Source: Leptolyngbya sp. FACHB-60 (GTDB lineage: Bacteria; Cyanobacteriota; Cyanobacteriia; Phormidesmidales; Phormidesmidaceae). Taken from it: a DNA stretch of 64,000 bases. The DNA lies in NCBI RefSeq assembly GCF_014695775.1, contig NZ_JACJOX010000058.1, positions 62,001-126,000 on the forward strand. Reading direction: 5' to 3'. Shown here in pieces: positions 17,857 through 27,441 of the stretch; the stretch's first letter is position 1, and every line of letters starts with the position of its first letter. Made by a program: the position numbers and the translations under genes. The notes under the pieces are model-generated. The model was given only the letters and a program-made list of their open reading frames with translations. It was not told where the DNA came from and did not search any database.

Positions 17857-17992
17857 CCCATGGCTGGCTCAGGCCGTGTTTGGGCGATCGCAAAAAACGG
17901 GGGCAACCAGCGGGCGTTCAGTCGTCTCAGGCTCCTTTGCCAAAACCGCCTAATTTTTGTGGCGGCGACCGTCCGGCTCAACTGCTGAAAGA

Positions 17993-18553
17993 CTATTCTG
18001 TCCCAGCGGGCAGCATGTCAAAACGGTAGTCTATGTAAGTGTTGTCGGGCATCATGGCTCCGATCAAGTTAGCGCCGTCGAGGTCAGCGTTGGTCAGGTC
18101 AGCTTCGCGCAGATCGGCTCCCTGGAGATTGGCGTGGCTGAGATTAGCGCCTCGCAGGCAGGCCTGTTTAAGGTTGGCACCGCACAGGTCACTACCACTG
18201 AGTACGGCTTCTTTGAGAATAGCGCCCTGAAGATTGATGCCGGTCAGCCTGGCTCCCGAAAGTAGAGCGCGGTTGAGCTGAGCACCAGACAAATCGGCCC
18301 GAAAAAAGTCGCTGCCGATGAGGTTGGCCCAGTTGAGTTTGCTCTTGCGCAAAATGCTGTGGGTAAACACGCCCCCTGGCATAAAGGCACCCGATAGATT
18401 CAAGCCTGAGAGGTTGCAGTCAATAAATTCGACAAAGGGCAGCTTAATGCCCTCTAGCGATACATTCCGCAGGTCTAAATGATGAAACTTGATCTGCCCA
18501 CGGCTGTAGTTCTGGGTGAGCAAGTCAAGGGAGTAGCGCGTGTAGGCATGCAT
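17993..18553 (-). CDS. Pentapeptide-repeat protein
   Basis: 186 aa. After an N-terminal segment (MHAYTRYSLDLLTQNYSRGQ) the protein consists of A(D/N)LxX pentapeptides, for example LIGSDFFRADLSGAQLNRALLSGA and later LRGANLSHANLQGADLREADLTNADLDGANLIGAM, predicted to form a right-handed beta-helix. No extra enzyme domain is present. It faces the MlaE-type gene convergently. Function unknown. Confidence 0.9.
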   Translation of the reverse strand: MHAYTRYSLDLLTQNYSRGQIKFHHLDLRNVSLEGIKLPFVEFIDCNLSGLNLSGAFMPGGVFTHSILRKSKLNWANLIGSDFFRADLSGAQLNRALLSGARLTGINLQGAILKEAVLSGSDLCGANLKQACLRGANLSHANLQGADLREADLTNADLDGANLIGAMMPDNTYIDYRFDMLPAGTE

Positions 18554-18861
18554 GGGAAGGCCGTTGAGAGAAGGCTAGGTTGAGCGATCGCAGACAGGCG
18601 ATCACTGGGGCGTAGATGACCATGTGCCTAGTCGACTGCCCTAAACCCTTGTAATGAGAGACTTTGACGCATTTAACCCTGGATTTTATCCTAGACGTTT
18701 TTGCAGAGCTTATACCCAATGCGCTTTTAATATTTGTGTCCTCCTAGAGCCTTCCTGTGGTTCATGTAGACGCCTTAGCAAGGTTAAGGGGGCTATAAAC
18801 TCCGCTTTTAGCAATTCGCACAAGCTTGTTAGCATTGCTGATTCAATCGTGACAACTTAAT

Positions 18862-18900
18862 TTGACATTTTGTTACATTTCGTTTACATTGAGTTACATA
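18862..18900 (+). promoter_or_regulatory. Sigma-70 promoter overlapped by HLR1 (RpaB-type) repeats
   Basis: TTGACA (18862-18867), a 17-base spacer and TACATT (18885-18890) form a near-consensus promoter. Three direct repeats overlap it: GTTACATT (18872-18879), TTTACATT (18883-18890) and GTTACATA (18893-18900). The last pair, with a 2-base gap, matches the HLR1 consensus (G/T)TTACA(T/A)(T/A)-N2-(G/T)TTACA(T/A)(T/A), the site of the high-light regulator RpaB. Lying on the -10 and start region, bound protein would be expected to repress. The remainder of 18554-18988 holds no other feature. Confidence 0.8.
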
Positions 18901-18988
18901 AGCGCAATGCATCTACGTAGATCGCATCGCTGAGTTAGGTGAGCGGCGCGTTGTGCGACTGTCACCGTCCTGCATTGGAGGTTTATTT

Positions 18989-19219
18989 ATGACTGCCCTA
19001 TTGATTTCTCTTTTTGTCATCGGCTGGGTTGCTGCTGCGCTGATCGGCACCCAGGCTTACTTCCGGGGTGAGCAAACCAAACCAATCCACGAGCGCAACT
19101 GGCGTTCTGATTCCTTTGATCAGCTGGCTCAGTCTGTGACCGGCCAGTCTACCGACTTCGGCGATCGCGTACCCGCCTACAGCGGCGATGCCTTTTCAAG
19201 TAACGTGATTCCTAGCTAG
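18989..19219 (+). CDS. Small single-helix thylakoid-type protein, photosystem II accessory candidate
   Basis: 76 aa, start ATG 18989 after a GGAGG site. One N-terminal membrane helix (MTALLISLFVIGWVAAALIG) leads into the conserved segment TQAYFRGEQTKPIHERNWRS and a polar tail. I recognise this as a conserved cyanobacterial small-protein family and tentatively connect it with the photosystem II accessory protein Psb35 (Ssl2148 type); the link is from memory and unverified. The RpaB-type promoter and a strong terminator make it a single-gene, light-responsive unit. Confidence 0.85.
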   Translation: MTALLISLFVIGWVAAALIGTQAYFRGEQTKPIHERNWRSDSFDQLAQSVTGQSTDFGDRVPAYSGDAFSSNVIPS

Positions 19220-19284
19220 TAGATAGCCTCTGCTCCTTATCTGCTAGCGGTATTAGTTATTCCCTGTAGAGCTCCTACCTCTAG

Positions 19285-19315
19285 AGCCGTCCCCAACGCG
19301 GGGACGGCTTTTTTT
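19285..19315 (+). terminator. Strong intrinsic terminator
   Basis: AGCCGTCCCC (19285-19294) pairs with GGGGACGGCT (19300-19309) around a 5-base loop and runs into seven T residues (19309-19315). It ends the small-protein transcript. Confidence 0.92.
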
Positions 19316-19364
19316 GTGACTTACGTCGAGCTTGATCGCAAGCCATTGCTCTTGCCCAGAATGA

Positions 19365-22130
19365 TTAGCTGACCTCCCGCTCCACCACAATTACGTTTTC
19401 GGTCACCTGCTCAAAGGTGTCATCGTGGCTGATCACAAACAGCTGCTCAAAGGTTTTGATGCGGCTGATGGCCTCAGCCAACCCCTGCCGACGGGGGCGA
19501 TCCATATTGGTGGTGGGTTCGTCAAAGAAGGCGATGTCGGCATCGGCCAGCACCTTGAGCAGGGCCAGGCGCACTGCCAGGGCCGCACACATCTGCTCGC
19601 CCCCCGACAGGTTAATAAACCGCCGCTGGTTGGGCCCATCCTGCACCACAATTTCGTAGTCTCGGGTCCATTGCAGAGCCACGTTGGGGCGGTTGAGCAG
19701 ATCGCGAAACAGACGATCGGCCTGCTGTGAAATGCTTCGCAGGTACTGCTCCGTAATGCGTGGCCCCGCTTCGTTGTAAGCCTTGCGAGCAAAATTGATG
19801 AAGCGCCTGGCCTTTTCCCGCGCCTGAAGCTGCTGTTTGGCGGTGTCGCGACGCTGGGCGATCGCCTTAAGCCCAGCGATTTGCTGGTCGATGTCGGCTA
19901 GGCGCTGGCGCTGCTGGGGCAGGCCCCCCGCCAGCTGGTCAGCTTCAGATTTGACCGTGCTGTAGTGGGTTTCTAGTGTGGCAGCGGCCTCGGGGTTAAA
20001 CTGCGCCAGGGCAGCCTGGTAGGCCTGGTCAGCATCCTGCTGCTGCTGCTGCGCCTGAGCGAGTTCGGCCTGGGCAGCGGCGAGTTCGGCCTCCAGTCGG
20101 CTGTGCTGGTTGGCCAGCGATTGGTTTTGTAGGTATAGCCTGTAGCCTGCCTGGTGTTGGGCGCGATCGCGCTGCACCTGAGCCAGGCGCTGATCTAGGT
20201 CAGCGAAGGGCGCTAGCTGGCTGGACAGCGCTTTGAGCTGTTGGTCTAGCGTGTCTAGGGCGGTGACTTGGGCCGTGGCGGCCTGCTCTACTCGGGCCTT
20301 GTCTTGCAGGGTGCGCCCGAGAATTTGGCTTTTTTCGCGCGGTCGCCCTAGGGTCTCAAGCTCTCGCTCCAGCTTTTCTAGGGTGGTTTGTATCTGGATG
20401 TGCTGGGCTAACTGCTGGGTAAGGGTTTTTCCCTGTGCGATCAATTCAGCTTGGGCCTGCTGAATGTGCTCTAGCTGAATGGTGATGCCACCAAGCTGCG
20501 CCAGCTCGGCCCGCCAGCCGTAGCGCTGTTTGAGGTCGTTTTCCAGGGTTTGCAGCGTGGTCTGGAGGGCGGCCTCGTCGGTTTGATTGGCTAAGTCGCT
20601 GAGAATAGCGTCTAGGGCCGATAGCAGCGACCCATGCAGGTTGGTGGCTTCCTGAAGCGACTGTTCCAGACGGTCTAAGGTTTGGCCTGAGAGCAGCGGC
20701 AGGCTTGCGGCTAAGGCCGCTAAATCCCTCAGAACGGTTTCAATCTCAGACTGCTGCGCTTGACGCTGACGGCGGCTGTCTACCACCAGAGCGCTAATTT
20801 CAGCTTCAAATTGGCGGGCCGCAGCCAGGCGACTGAGCTGCTGCTGAAGGCGATCGCGCTGGTCTTCGAGGGCAGCAATGGCCTCGACCTGGGGCTGTAG
20901 GGCTATCAGGCGATCGCGAGTTTGAATTGCTTGCTGCCGCTGCTGGTCGAGGTGCTTCAACTCCGCTTGGCACTGCTGCTGCTGGAGCTGCCACCGCTGG
21001 CCCTGCTCTAGCTGTTGCACCAGATCTTGGCGCTGGGCCTCAAGCTGGGTCTGAGTCGCGATTTGAGGCTCCAGCTGAGCGAGCTCGCGCTCTGTCGCCG
21101 CAAACGATTCGAGCTGGGTTTGCCACCTAGCCAGCTCGACCTGGGTTTTGCCCTGTGCAGTTTGCAGCGTTTGGTACTCAACCTGCAAGTGCTGGCGCTG
21201 CTGCTGGGCCTGTCCTAGCGCCTCCAACGCCTGCTCTGCCGCCTGATAGCTTTTGAACGACTGCTGGTGGGTTCGGCACAGGGCGATCGCCTGCTCCGCC
21301 TGCTGCACCGATTGCTGAAGTCGGGCTTGCGCGGTCTGCTTGACCTCAAGCTGATGAACTAGACCCTGGCGTTGGGTGGCCAAGGTCTGTACCGCCTGAG
21401 CCTGGGCCTTGAGCGCGTCCCGCTGGGTGTGCAGCGTGGCGAGCGTTGTTTGCAAGGTCTCTAGGCGCTGCCCGCTGGTGCCAATTTCGCCAGACAGCTT
21501 GTGCTGCCGCTGGTGTAGGTCATGCCAGAGGGTGAGCGCTTCTTCGTACTGGGCAATCTCTCGCTTAGTGGCCTCTGCCTGATCTTCGGCGTAGCGGCGC
21601 AGAGCGTTCATCTGCTTAAAGGCCAGCTTGTAGTCTTCAACCTTGAGAATGGCGTCGAACACAGCTTTGCGGTGCTCAGCAGGCTGCAAAAAGTCGGCGG
21701 TAAAGGTGCCCTGGGGCACCCCCAGGGTGCGGGCAAACAGCTGCGGCAAGTTGGTGGTGGGGCCTAACCCTAGGTGCTGGCGTAGCCAGGGCAACACCTC
21801 GTCTTTGATGCGGGTGTAGGGCAGACGCTCGTTGAGTTGGGGGTCAAACAGAGCGTAGCCCCGCTGGGTACAGCGCTGGGCGTGGTACGTGCGGCCGTCG
21901 TAGTTGGAGGTAAACGCCACCGTAACCTGGGCACTGCCGCTGCCGTTGCGAATCAGATCGTCTTTGCCATAGTCGCCCTGATAGTTGAAGAGCACCCAGG
22001 CGATCGCCTCTAAAATGCTGGTCTTGCCCGCGCCATTTTCGCCGCAAATGGCATTGGTGCCCGGCTGAAACTCAAAGTAGCGATCGCGGTGGGTCTTAAA
22101 GTTTTGCAGCGCCACCGACAAAATTTGCAT
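19365..22130 (-). CDS. sbcC: SbcC/Rad50-type SMC ATPase lacking a zinc-hook motif
   Basis: 921-aa DNA-repair ATPase, partner of the SbcD/Mre11 nuclease. The N-terminal ABC half holds Walker A GENGAGKTSILEAI (about residues 30-43) and DLIRNGSG. Long Gln/Glu/Leu-rich coiled coils follow (about 180-780). The C-terminal half holds the signature LSGGEQMCAALAVRLALLKV, Walker B IAFFDEPTTNMD and the His switch FVISHDD. The five or so Cys residues are isolated: no C-x-x-C exists, so the Rad50 zinc hook is absent; the apex region reads ELETLGRPREKSQIL. No sbcD lies in the window. ATG 22130 is the natural start. Confidence 0.9.
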   Translation of the reverse strand: MQILSVALQNFKTHRDRYFEFQPGTNAICGENGAGKTSILEAIAWVLFNYQGDYGKDDLIRNGSGSAQVTVAFTSNYDGRTYHAQRCTQRGYALFDPQLNERLPYTRIKDEVLPWLRQHLGLGPTTNLPQLFARTLGVPQGTFTADFLQPAEHRKAVFDAILKVEDYKLAFKQMNALRRYAEDQAEATKREIAQYEEALTLWHDLHQRQHKLSGEIGTSGQRLETLQTTLATLHTQRDALKAQAQAVQTLATQRQGLVHQLEVKQTAQARLQQSVQQAEQAIALCRTHQQSFKSYQAAEQALEALGQAQQQRQHLQVEYQTLQTAQGKTQVELARWQTQLESFAATERELAQLEPQIATQTQLEAQRQDLVQQLEQGQRWQLQQQQCQAELKHLDQQRQQAIQTRDRLIALQPQVEAIAALEDQRDRLQQQLSRLAAARQFEAEISALVVDSRRQRQAQQSEIETVLRDLAALAASLPLLSGQTLDRLEQSLQEATNLHGSLLSALDAILSDLANQTDEAALQTTLQTLENDLKQRYGWRAELAQLGGITIQLEHIQQAQAELIAQGKTLTQQLAQHIQIQTTLEKLERELETLGRPREKSQILGRTLQDKARVEQAATAQVTALDTLDQQLKALSSQLAPFADLDQRLAQVQRDRAQHQAGYRLYLQNQSLANQHSRLEAELAAAQAELAQAQQQQQDADQAYQAALAQFNPEAAATLETHYSTVKSEADQLAGGLPQQRQRLADIDQQIAGLKAIAQRRDTAKQQLQAREKARRFINFARKAYNEAGPRITEQYLRSISQQADRLFRDLLNRPNVALQWTRDYEIVVQDGPNQRRFINLSGGEQMCAALAVRLALLKVLADADIAFFDEPTTNMDRPRRQGLAEAISRIKTFEQLFVISHDDTFEQVTENVIVVEREVS

Positions 22131-22189
22131 TGCTTGCCCCGTTCCATCGCGTCAGCCACGAAGACTAGGATAGCTTTCTTTCATTGGGG

Positions 22190-25021
22190 CTAGGGTTGGC
22201 TGTGGGCGGCGGTGGAGGTAAAACACACCGGTTCTGCCTGGGTGCGCGTGCACCAGATTTGAATCATCACCGAGGGATTGTCGGGCGAAACCCACCAGGC
22301 CTCAAGCTCAACGACCTGGTTGGCTGGGGGTAAACTACCGCTTTTGCTAGAAGCGGCTGGGGTCGGGGTCGTAACGGTGGTCGGAGCGGCTTTTAAGGCA
22401 CTGGTCTGGTGGATGAGCGGTTTCAATGCTTGATCCGTGTTGGCCAGGGCTGTCTGAAGCTGCGGTGCAGCTACTTGATGTGTTTGAGGTGCTGAGCTGG
22501 GGAGTGGCGAGTTTAGCGGCAGTATGTTGGTGCGCACCACGCCTGTCTGGGGCGAGCCCAGGTGGGTGGCAATGTTTGTGCCGGGAGTTGGTGGGTCAGC
22601 CAGGTTAAAGGAAGGGGTAATCGTGCTGACCCCAGGCTCTTTCGCCAGGCTAAACCCAGTCGCCGGCTGGCTGAGATAGCTGTGGCCATAGGCCGTGAGC
22701 ATGCCGGTGGCCATGCTCAGCGGAATCAGTAGTCGAACCAAGTGGCGCTGACGGCCGCAGCGCTTGGTGTAGCGATCGCAGGCCTCCAAATAACGATTGG
22801 CCAGCACTGAGAGCTGGTCAGGGTAAGCCTGCCGAAAAGCTTTGGCCTCGTTGAGGCGGGTTTTGGTCAGAAAATAGTCGGGATGGTTGGGCTGCTCCTG
22901 CTGTTGCCATTCCTGGGCGGCACCCTCAACGGCCCGCTGCTGCTTGACCCGTGGTCCCTGTGTTTGCAAGCACTCTTGCAGGAGCGGCCAGTTGCGGATC
23001 AACGCCTCATGGGCAATGTCAAAGTAGGGAACGCTGGCGGTAGCGGCTGGTTTAGCCTTCAACAGCTCGCCCGTAATAGTAGACAAGCCACCGTCAGGAT
23101 CCGACGGTGCCCATCCGGGCACCGAAAAGGCCGTGATGTCACACTGGGGGAGCTGGAGTTGGGTGTGGGCCACCACCAGCCGGGCGGCCATGAATTTGTC
23201 TAACACAGCGACCACGGCTGGCTTGGGCATAGTCTCGGTCACTAGCTCAGCCAAAGACACTGAGCGGCGAGTCACCATGGCACCATCGCCCAGGTCGCAG
23301 AGACTCAGCAATATGCGCTGGGCAATGGCTTGCTCCGGAACCGTCAGGCCCTCGTACAGCTCGTTAGCCCGCTGGTTAAGTAAGTGACGAACGCCCCCCA
23401 TCTTGGCGTAGGCCGCTAACGTCAGATGCGGCGGATTGGAGAGGGTAGGCGTGCTTTCTCGCCGTAGCCACAGTTCTTTTAAAATCAGCTGAAGCAGCGC
23501 TACGTCGGCGGGGGCACTGACAATATCGAGCAGCAGCGTGTAGACCAGGTTGGCATCGTAGCGCAGCCCCACCTTGTCGAGGGGGCCGATAATGGTAGCC
23601 TTGAGCTGGTTGTAGGTCATGGCAGGTACGACCAGGCTGTGGGCCGTCACCAAAGCCTGAAACTCTGGAAAATTGTTGAGGCTCTCAAGGTGGTGGGCCT
23701 GTAGACCCAGCACTAAGTGAACCGGGATATGGGCGTTTTGCACGGCTGCTGTCAAGCAATCGATCACCAGGCGGCGATCGCGATCGGGCATTGCAGGCGT
23801 CAGCAGCGCTTCTATCTGATCGATAACGAGTACCAGGCGAACTTCGGTGCCTTGTTTTCCTAACAGGGCTTGGATTAGCTGGCAAAATCCCTCAGATCCC
23901 TGCTGCAAAAACGATTCAGCCCGGCGCAGCTGTTCGGCCCGATGCAGGCCAGTAGCACCGGGGTCAACAAAGGCTTCTGCCAGGCTGGCCAGGGGTGAAG
24001 ACCCCAGAGCCAAGTAGCGCAGCGTCCAGGCGGTGGAGCCTTCGCTTTTGGCTAGACGGGGCAGCAGTCCGGCTCGCAATAGCGAGGTCTTGCCAATGCC
24101 TGATGCCCCCGTGACCACACACAGCCGCGATGACTGCACTTGATCGACTAGGGTTTGAGTGATCTCGTCACGGCCAAAAAAGAATTCGCTATGGGCAGCC
24201 TCGAAGGGGGCAATTCCCGGAAAGGGGCAAAATCCATAGCGCAGCTTTTGCAGTCTCTCCAGCAGCGGGGGCGCTGTATCTGCGGCCTGGGAAGTCATGC
24301 CTGACATGCGAGTGAGCACAATTTCGCTGCCAGAGCTTTCAAACAGAGGCTGCTGAAGCTCGCCCTTGAGATCCCGGTTGACCGCATCCGTAAGGGAGTG
24401 GCCGTTAACAATGCCACCCTTTATTTTGTAGGGATTAAGACCCGACAGTAGCGCTTGGGTGAAGACGCTGTGGTTGCTGTTGAGAGATTCGTAAGCGGCT
24501 TCGTACTCTCGGGCTGCGGCCATAAAGAGGCGATCGGTGCCCGCTCGGGCACCGGGATCGGCCTCTAGCATGTTAAAGAACTCGCCGCTGTTGCAGCAGT
24601 CGAGCAGAATAACGCGCTGACGCACCGGGCTTTCTTGCAGCAGTCGCCGCAGCCAGTGTAGTGATAGCCCATAATGCCCGGCGGCTGGGTTTGCGTCGCT
24701 AGTTGCCAAATAGCCTTCTTGAATGCCTGCCTGGCGCTGTAAACCGTGGCCAGAATAATAAAAAATGGCGGTTTGAGGAATGGTTTTGCCGGCTGGCTTA
24801 AATAATTTAATGAGAGCTTCTTCGAGCAGCGCTGTGGTAACACCGCCTCGCTGACTAATCTCTGGTTTTTGATGGGTGATAGCCTCTGGCAACCTGACTA
24901 CACGGCATTCACCAAAGCTCTCTAGGCAGCGGGCTACCGACTCAGCATCGTGGGCTGGGGCCTGCAAAACCGGCAGGTGCTGGTAAGTATTGATTCCGAC
25001 AACAAGCGCATCCCTTGACAT
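22190..25021 (-). CDS. Caspase-like protease fused to a STAND NTPase and a membrane segment
   Basis: 943 aa. Residues 1-240 are a peptidase C14 (orthocaspase) domain with catalytic His92 in YYSGHG and Cys143 in LLDCCNSGEF. Residues 265-560 are a STAND-type ATPase: GIAPFEAAHSEFFFGRDE, Walker A GASGIGKT (305-312) and Walker B LVLVID (Asp401). A helical regulatory region follows (ANELYEGLTVPEQAIAQRIL, IAHEALIRNWPLLQEC). One membrane helix lies near residue 770 (LVRLLIPLSMATGML). The C-terminal 150 residues are Pro/Thr-rich and end in a small Cys-containing domain; the WD40 or TPR sensor common in such proteins is missing. A GAGGAAA site precedes ATG 25021. Relatives act in cell death or phage defence; here that is inference. 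Confidence 0.92.
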   Translation of the reverse strand: MSRDALVVGINTYQHLPVLQAPAHDAESVARCLESFGECRVVRLPEAITHQKPEISQRGGVTTALLEEALIKLFKPAGKTIPQTAIFYYSGHGLQRQAGIQEGYLATSDANPAAGHYGLSLHWLRRLLQESPVRQRVILLDCCNSGEFFNMLEADPGARAGTDRLFMAAAREYEAAYESLNSNHSVFTQALLSGLNPYKIKGGIVNGHSLTDAVNRDLKGELQQPLFESSGSEIVLTRMSGMTSQAADTAPPLLERLQKLRYGFCPFPGIAPFEAAHSEFFFGRDEITQTLVDQVQSSRLCVVTGASGIGKTSLLRAGLLPRLAKSEGSTAWTLRYLALGSSPLASLAEAFVDPGATGLHRAEQLRRAESFLQQGSEGFCQLIQALLGKQGTEVRLVLVIDQIEALLTPAMPDRDRRLVIDCLTAAVQNAHIPVHLVLGLQAHHLESLNNFPEFQALVTAHSLVVPAMTYNQLKATIIGPLDKVGLRYDANLVYTLLLDIVSAPADVALLQLILKELWLRRESTPTLSNPPHLTLAAYAKMGGVRHLLNQRANELYEGLTVPEQAIAQRILLSLCDLGDGAMVTRRSVSLAELVTETMPKPAVVAVLDKFMAARLVVAHTQLQLPQCDITAFSVPGWAPSDPDGGLSTITGELLKAKPAATASVPYFDIAHEALIRNWPLLQECLQTQGPRVKQQRAVEGAAQEWQQQEQPNHPDYFLTKTRLNEAKAFRQAYPDQLSVLANRYLEACDRYTKRCGRQRHLVRLLIPLSMATGMLTAYGHSYLSQPATGFSLAKEPGVSTITPSFNLADPPTPGTNIATHLGSPQTGVVRTNILPLNSPLPSSAPQTHQVAAPQLQTALANTDQALKPLIHQTSALKAAPTTVTTPTPAASSKSGSLPPANQVVELEAWWVSPDNPSVMIQIWCTRTQAEPVCFTSTAAHSQP

Positions 25022-26085
25022 TTTCCTCGCACCCTGATCTGGCGTTCTCTAAATTTGACTAACTACTAATAAATAAAAGGGGAACACAAAAACTTTAGCC
25101 ATTTACTTCAGGTGAGATTTTCTGTGACCCAGCTAATCGAGAACTGTGAAAAAACCACGTCTCAAACCGAGTGCTCACGCTTCAATAGGTTAAGTTTAGC
25201 TAAGAGGCAAAAATCTTCTAAGAGGGGTTTCACCCCCAAAAAAAGCCTTGAAAAAAGCAGGTTTTTTTGGAAAGTAAAGCAATCCGTAAATCTGCGTAAA
25301 AATTCAGGCTTTGAGCGCACTGTAAGTTTAATCGCAACCGAGAAATCCGAAAAAACTAACGGGTTTTCTGAGTTGAATCTGCCAATTGGCGGTAAGTCTC
25401 CGTAGGATCACAGAGATAATTTTGTACTTCCGTCATCTGGCCGAAACAAAAATTTGTGTCTTGGTACTTAAACGTTAGGTGAGATTTCTCTAATTTGTCG
25501 CTTTTTGGATCTCTAGAGCGACTGTCTAAATGGTGCGATCAAGCTGTTGGCAATCGCTTAATTAAACCAGCGATCGCCAATAGATTTGACATTTCTGTGC
25601 TATCGATAAGTTAATCTGGTGGTAAACGCTCTACATCTAGACCTATGCCAAAGTTGTGGCCAGGGTTTTGAGGGTGAAGCCTGCGTTACGGGAGGGCAGC
25701 ATTCCTCGGCGACGTAGCTCGGGTATAAAGCTGGGCGCACTGAGTTTGAGTCTTACCCTGGGGGGTGGTAATGTACTGCCTGCTATAAGGGGCGTGCCTT
25801 CTGAGTGGGTGCAGGAGGGAGAGGGGCTGATGACGGCCTACAATTAGCTGACTTTGCTGCCGCCGTCGCCTTTGTGGAGCACCTCGTAGACCCCCTGATC
25901 GATTGGAGCACTACCCTGATCGGGAGATCTACAACCACGTCACGCTCTCTGTGACCACCCATGACGCTGGAGGTTTGACGAACCTAGATTTGCCTTGGCT
26001 GAGAAAATCTCTGCGCTGCACGCCAAGCAATGCCAACCGCCTTTATATCCGCAAACCCCATGACTCTATCTCCGACCGGCAATCA
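25022..26085. other. About 1 kb between divergent genes, AT-rich then GC-rich, no supported gene
   Basis: 25022-25640 is AT-rich with A-runs and T-runs and is probably the divergent regulatory region of the caspase-STAND gene. 25650-25900 is more GC-rich and has short open frames without a recognisable product or ribosome site; it may be a decayed gene. The methyltransferase frame is open from TTG 25903 but the first ATG is at 26086. Confidence 0.4.
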
Positions 26086-26709
26086 ATGGACCTCGCCAGC
26101 CATACCCTAGACTACCTGGCCCGGGCCGATACGATTCCGCACCGCACCGAAGGGGAGGCTGTACTGCTGAATCTGGTGCCCAAGACTGCTCGCCGTATTC
26201 TCGACCTAGGTACAGGGGATGGGCGGCTCCTGAAACTGTTAAGAATCGATCGTCCTAATGCCAGCTGCGTAGCACTGGATTTTTCGCAGACCATGCTGGC
26301 AGCGGTGCGCGATCGCTTCGACGCAGACCCTAGCGTCACCATCGTCAACCACGACCTGTCTCAGCCTTTACCCGACCTCGGCACTTTTGACGCAGTGGTC
26401 TCAAGCTTTGCTATTCACCACCTCGATCATCCCCGCAAGGCAGCGCTTTACGCAGAAATATGTCAAATCCTGGAGCCTGGAGGCTGCTTTTGCAACCTAG
26501 AACATGTGGCTTCTCCTACAGAACGGCTGCACCACCAGTTTTTAGCAGCGATTGGCTATACCCCTGAGACAGAAGATCCCTCAAACCAACTGCTCGATGT
26601 GGAAACTCAGCTGGGCTGGCTCAGGCAGCTTGGGCTTGACGATGTTGACTGCCTTTGGAAATGGCGCGAGATGGCGCTGCTGGCTGGTCTAAAGCCGCTA
26701 AAGAGCTAG
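26086..26709 (+). CDS. Class I SAM-dependent methyltransferase
   Basis: 207 aa from ATG 26086. Rossmann motif I is RILDLGTGDGRLL, with the acidic end of strand 2 in VALDFSQTML, and the later motifs VVSSFAIHHLDHP and LEPGGCFCNLEHV are typical of ubiE-like/type 11 methyltransferases. The substrate cannot be inferred. An N-terminal extension to TTG 25903 is open but does not look conserved. It converges with the DUF456 gene, 3 bases away. Confidence 0.85.
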   Translation: MDLASHTLDYLARADTIPHRTEGEAVLLNLVPKTARRILDLGTGDGRLLKLLRIDRPNASCVALDFSQTMLAAVRDRFDADPSVTIVNHDLSQPLPDLGTFDAVVSSFAIHHLDHPRKAALYAEICQILEPGGCFCNLEHVASPTERLHHQFLAAIGYTPETEDPSNQLLDVETQLGWLRQLGLDDVDCLWKWREMALLAGLKPLKS

Positions 26710-26712
26710 ACT

Positions 26713-27441
26713 CTAGGCCCAGCTTCCTGGCCACGTGGTCACTAAGAACACGATCAGGCTAATCAGGGCGAGAATGCCCTGCAAAATATTGCCGACCAGC
26801 GTGCCAACCACAATGGCCAAGCCTACCTTGGCCGACTGCTTAACCCGCTGCGGTAGCTTCAGCTCACGGCGGTGCAGAAATTCGCCGATAAAAGCCCCCA
26901 GCACCGTGCCGACCAAAAGCCCGAGCAGGGGAATGCCCGTGGGCAATAGGGGCAGCAGCCCAAACAGGCCAAAAAACATGCCTACAAAGGCGCCAATTTG
27001 ACCCCAGTTGCTAGCCCCCACTCGCTGCGCCCCCAGCACACCAGCTAAATAGTCGATGACAAAGCTGAGGATGAGAGCGGCGATCGCAACCCCCAGCGCC
27101 CATTTGAGGCCGACAAACCCGACTACCAGGCCCCAGATCACCATGGCCCCTACAATCAGCGTGATTCCGGGCAGGGCGGGCACTACTGCGCCGATTACTC
27201 CCACCACCATGACCAGCACCAGCAGCCAGTACAGGGCGAGATGCCACACCTCAGTGGTGTCGAGCGTTGTGGGCACCTGCACCTGGGCAGGCAAGCTAGC
27301 AATGCTGTGACCTAGCTGAGTGAGGGAGCTACTGCTGCTGTTGACTAGGCTGGCTACCCACTGGGTCACTTGGGCGTACATCCCAGAGATGCCCTGGGGC
27401 AGGGGCGAGGTAGTCGGGTCAAGGGCTAAAAAAATGGGCAT
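26713..27441 (-). CDS. DUF456 family membrane protein
   Basis: 242 aa from ATG 27441, chosen for the CCAGGA site 8 bases upstream; the frame is open to 27561. After about 70 variable residues come the DUF456 helices: LVLVMVVGVIGAVVPALPG, LIVGAMVIWGLVVGF, IDYLAGVLGAQRVGASNWGQIGAF, PLLPTGIPLLGLLVGTVLGAF and the conserved ELKLPQRVKQSAKVGLAIVVGTL. Function unknown in the whole family. Confidence 0.88.
   Translation of the reverse strand: MPIFLALDPTTSPLPQGISGMYAQVTQWVASLVNSSSSSLTQLGHSIASLPAQVQVPTTLDTTEVWHLALYWLLVLVMVVGVIGAVVPALPGITLIVGAMVIWGLVVGFVGLKWALGVAIAALILSFVIDYLAGVLGAQRVGASNWGQIGAFVGMFFGLFGLLPLLPTGIPLLGLLVGTVLGAFIGEFLHRRELKLPQRVKQSAKVGLAIVVGTLVGNILQGILALISLIVFLVTTWPGSWA

Noticed and set aside
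25112..25405. 97-codon open frame in the gap before the methyltransferase
   Set aside because: Lys/Ser-rich product from AT-rich DNA, no ribosome site, no recognisable motif; probably chance.
25656..25847. 63-codon open frame, GC-rich
   Set aside because: No ribosome site and no family resemblance; at most a decayed fragment.
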